64,000 nt of DNA, from assembly GCF_030463535.1 (NCBI RefSeq), contig NW_027326702.1:114501-178500 (forward strand). The letters are read 5' to 3'. The translations under genes and the position numbers were made by a program. Shown in pieces: positions 62,180-64,000 of the stretch. The stretch's first letter is position 1. Every line of letters begins with the position of its first letter. The notes beneath the pieces are model-generated. The model was not told the DNA's origin. It made no database searches and saw nothing but the letters and a program-made list of their open reading frames with translations. Source of the stretch: Salminus brasiliensis (Eukaryota > Chordata > Actinopteri > Characiformes > Bryconidae).

Positions 62180-62650
62180 TTTGATTCAGGTCTGGGTTCA
62201 CGGACACTGTGTCGGTTCATGGTCATTGGTTTCAGTATTCACGTGTGTTGTGGTTCAGTGATTGGACTCACCTGAGGCACCTGGGTACTTAGGGAAGCTG
62301 TCTGGTTGGCCTCGCTGGTCCAGAGGTTCTCGCTCTGTCTATGGTGTCTCTAGAGTTCAGGAGTAGATCGCTTCATGGTTCTCAGGTTGGTCTTGAGGGT
62401 TCGGCTAATCCGGTTGTTCTGGGTCACGTAAGTTTAGTTACGTGTGTCTCCTGGCTCCCTGACTACCATCCAGCCTCAGGTGGCCTTCAGGTTTAGCCCG
62501 GGTTAGTTTGTCACGGCTGGATATTACAGGATAACTCATTGTCTCTTGTGTTTCCCCTGTTGTGTTTATTACAGGCTTGTATCGTCCCTGCGAGTGTTCA
62601 CCCGTCATTGATCCAGCCAGGCATGGCAGCGAGACTAAATCAGTAACCAT
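62180..62650 (+). other. GC-richer block, possible LTR-like remnant
   Basis: The block is compositionally like the one at 26.4-27.1 kb, with GTACTTAGGGAAGC against GTACTTAAGGAGTC and a similar G/T-rich style. No terminal repeats or coding motifs were found, so the identity is open. Confidence 0.2.
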
Positions 62651-62944
62651 AGTTACAGGGTTAATATTATATAATCGGGGCGGTTGGTCCTAAACCATAT
62701 CAGCCTGCAGGATGGGTAATAGCTCACCCAGGTTTGCCCATCAATAACATTCCTCTAAACACATAGAAAATCTAAAACTCCATGACTCCCTGACCGGTAG
62801 TGCGAGAGACCGTGCAGACCAGCTCCTGTCTGTAGAAGGAAAACCTGCCCAGGATGAAGACCGCCATAAACACAGACTACAAGAAGTGACTGCCTAACAA
62901 GCTGCGCTCAGTTTGACATTAGCAATCATTTATTGGAAAAGAAG

Positions 62945-63735
62945 TTTGTGTTATGTACAATGAAAAACTGGGTAAGCCTCACAGCGCTGCATGACTTTTA
63001 TTTTGACAGCAAGTTGCCAGCTGTAACGCTATTGGCTCCTGAGCGAAAGTTCCCCACTCTGATTGGTTCCTCAGGTCTCCAGTAACATGGAGAAGCAGCA
63101 GATCCAGCTGTGATCAGCACCTCCACACCTCTGTGCTCAGACTGCTCTGCTGGAGGAACACCATCAGCTCTACTGTTGAAGGTATGGAGGTGCTCCACTC
63201 TTCATCACACTGTTCTACATTTACTCTTAGACACATAGAAACCCTTTCAGAAGGAGCAACATTGAAGAGAACACAGAAGCAGCTTCGTCCAGGAGCTGCT
63301 TGATGATCTTCTCCTAGTTAGCTTTGATGAACAGTTGGTTTCTGCTGGGTTTCAGATCTACAGGAGCTTTCAGCTACTTAGAAACCCTGACAGTTGGTTT
63401 ATTGGGGTAATAGTTCTCTGGTCTGGGGGGTTAAAGTGAGATTGTGCTGCTGTTGTCTCTAAACTCCTTCATGCTGACTGTAGAGATCTCTCCTTTATGC
63501 TCATGTGTTTCTCCACGCCAGAGTCTGTCTGTGTACAGAAAGTATATCTTTATGAGGCTTTATAAAACTCTGTGTAAAATAGATGATGAGATTCAGCATG
63601 AAGGTGGAATGAGTGCAGAAACAGTCATATATGCAGATGTTCCACAATGTGGGAATTAATGTAGTTATTTAATTAATAGCAGTTCATTTTAGAGCAGAAT
63701 GGAGTTCTTCCTGAGAGATGTGTAGTTTGGGTGGG
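62945..63735 (+). promoter_or_regulatory. Type-1 module for a gene beyond the window (partial leader)
   Basis: It has TTTTATTTTGACAGC and an inverted CCAAT box (TATTGGCTCC near 63029), then jumps from GATTGGTTCCTCAG to GTCTCCAGTAACATGGAG, so the palindromes and the upstream ORF are deleted. The exon end with GTATGG (63182) and the long intron part are intact. The module-associated segment continues to about 63925. A zinc-finger exon would be expected to the right of the window. Confidence 0.6.
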
Positions 63736-64000
63736 GTTGCTGGTCGATGGCTGGTAGATTAAGAGATGGTGGTCGATTGAGGGCTGTTAAGAGGGGGGTT
63801 GTAAAGTCCATTAAGGAGTTTAATAGTTCAGTAACAGTGCTGGAGAACCCATACTCTGCACATTTAGTGTTTTTCCTACCCAGTACATTAGGAACTTGTG
63901 GCGTACAAGTCAAATACTTAAAATACTTAGAAAAATATGAAATTATACATTTACATTACATTAAAGTCGTAAGAATACATACATAATGTCCAAATTTAAA

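Overview
The window looks like teleost fish nuclear DNA. It is AT-rich, intron-bearing and full of decayed Tc1/mariner transposons (one with Sleeping Beauty-like terminal repeats), with LINE/SINE tails and microsatellites. I see no operons, tRNA, rRNA or CRISPR array. The species cannot be fixed by reading alone; an otophysan-type fish is a guess.

The dominant content is a tandem cluster of 13 related C2H2 zinc-finger (ZNF) genes, numbered here c1 to c13 by position. Nine keep long open frames: c1, c3, c5, c7, c8, c9, c10, c12 and c13. c4 is truncated after two fingers, c6 has lost its ancestral start codon, and c2 and c11 are pseudogenes. Orientation is mixed (+: c1, c5, c6, c7, c8, c10, c11, c12; -: c2, c3, c4, c9, c13). 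Each protein has a basic Ser/Thr/Gln-rich leader of about 20-30 residues (type [11 protein letters not shown]) followed by 7-12 C2H2 units with TGEKP linkers. Most end in an atypical C-x2-C-x12-H-x1-C unit. No KRAB, SCAN, BTB, SET or FiNZ domain is visible in the coding exon.

The genes share a modular architecture. The coding part lies in one terminal exon whose leader begins at a recognisable splice acceptor (pyrimidine tract, CAG, then usually AAATGAATGCC), about 100-150 bases before the ATG. Upstream of most genes, in the same orientation, lies a highly conserved 0.4-0.9 kb module. It contains an inverted CCAAT box, a GC-rich double palindrome, a leader sequence with an invariant 13-codon upstream ORF, a splice donor (TTGAAG|GTATGG) and conserved 5' intron sequence. 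I read it as promoter plus non-coding exon 1 plus the start of intron 1. Two genes (c10 and c12) instead have an unrelated CpG-rich type-2 first-exon module. Several modules are orphaned or truncated (near 14.9, 27.2, 55.7 and 62.9 kb).

Layout: 1-2.3 kb repeats; 2.3-4.7 c1; 7.9-9.7 c2 pseudogene; 11.5-14 c3; 15-16.7 c4, head-to-head with 17-19.9 c5; 20.6-21 Harbinger-like remnant; 21.5-24.1 c6; 26.4-27.1 LTR-like GC-rich block; 27.2 orphan module; 29.2-31.8 c7; 34.2-36 c8; 36.3-39.5 Tc1 remnants; 40.6-42.9 c9; 44-47.2 c10; 48-48.9 c11 pseudogene; 50.1 LINE remnant; 51-52.9 c12; 53.6 long TA tract; 54.5-57.8 two Tc1 elements around an orphan module; 58.6-61.9 c13; 62.9-63.9 a module for a gene outside the window.

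The proteins are presumably nuclear sequence-specific DNA-binding factors. Targets and function cannot be read from the sequence. Repression of transposons is a plausible inference for a young, expanding ZNF array of this kind, but nothing here shows it.
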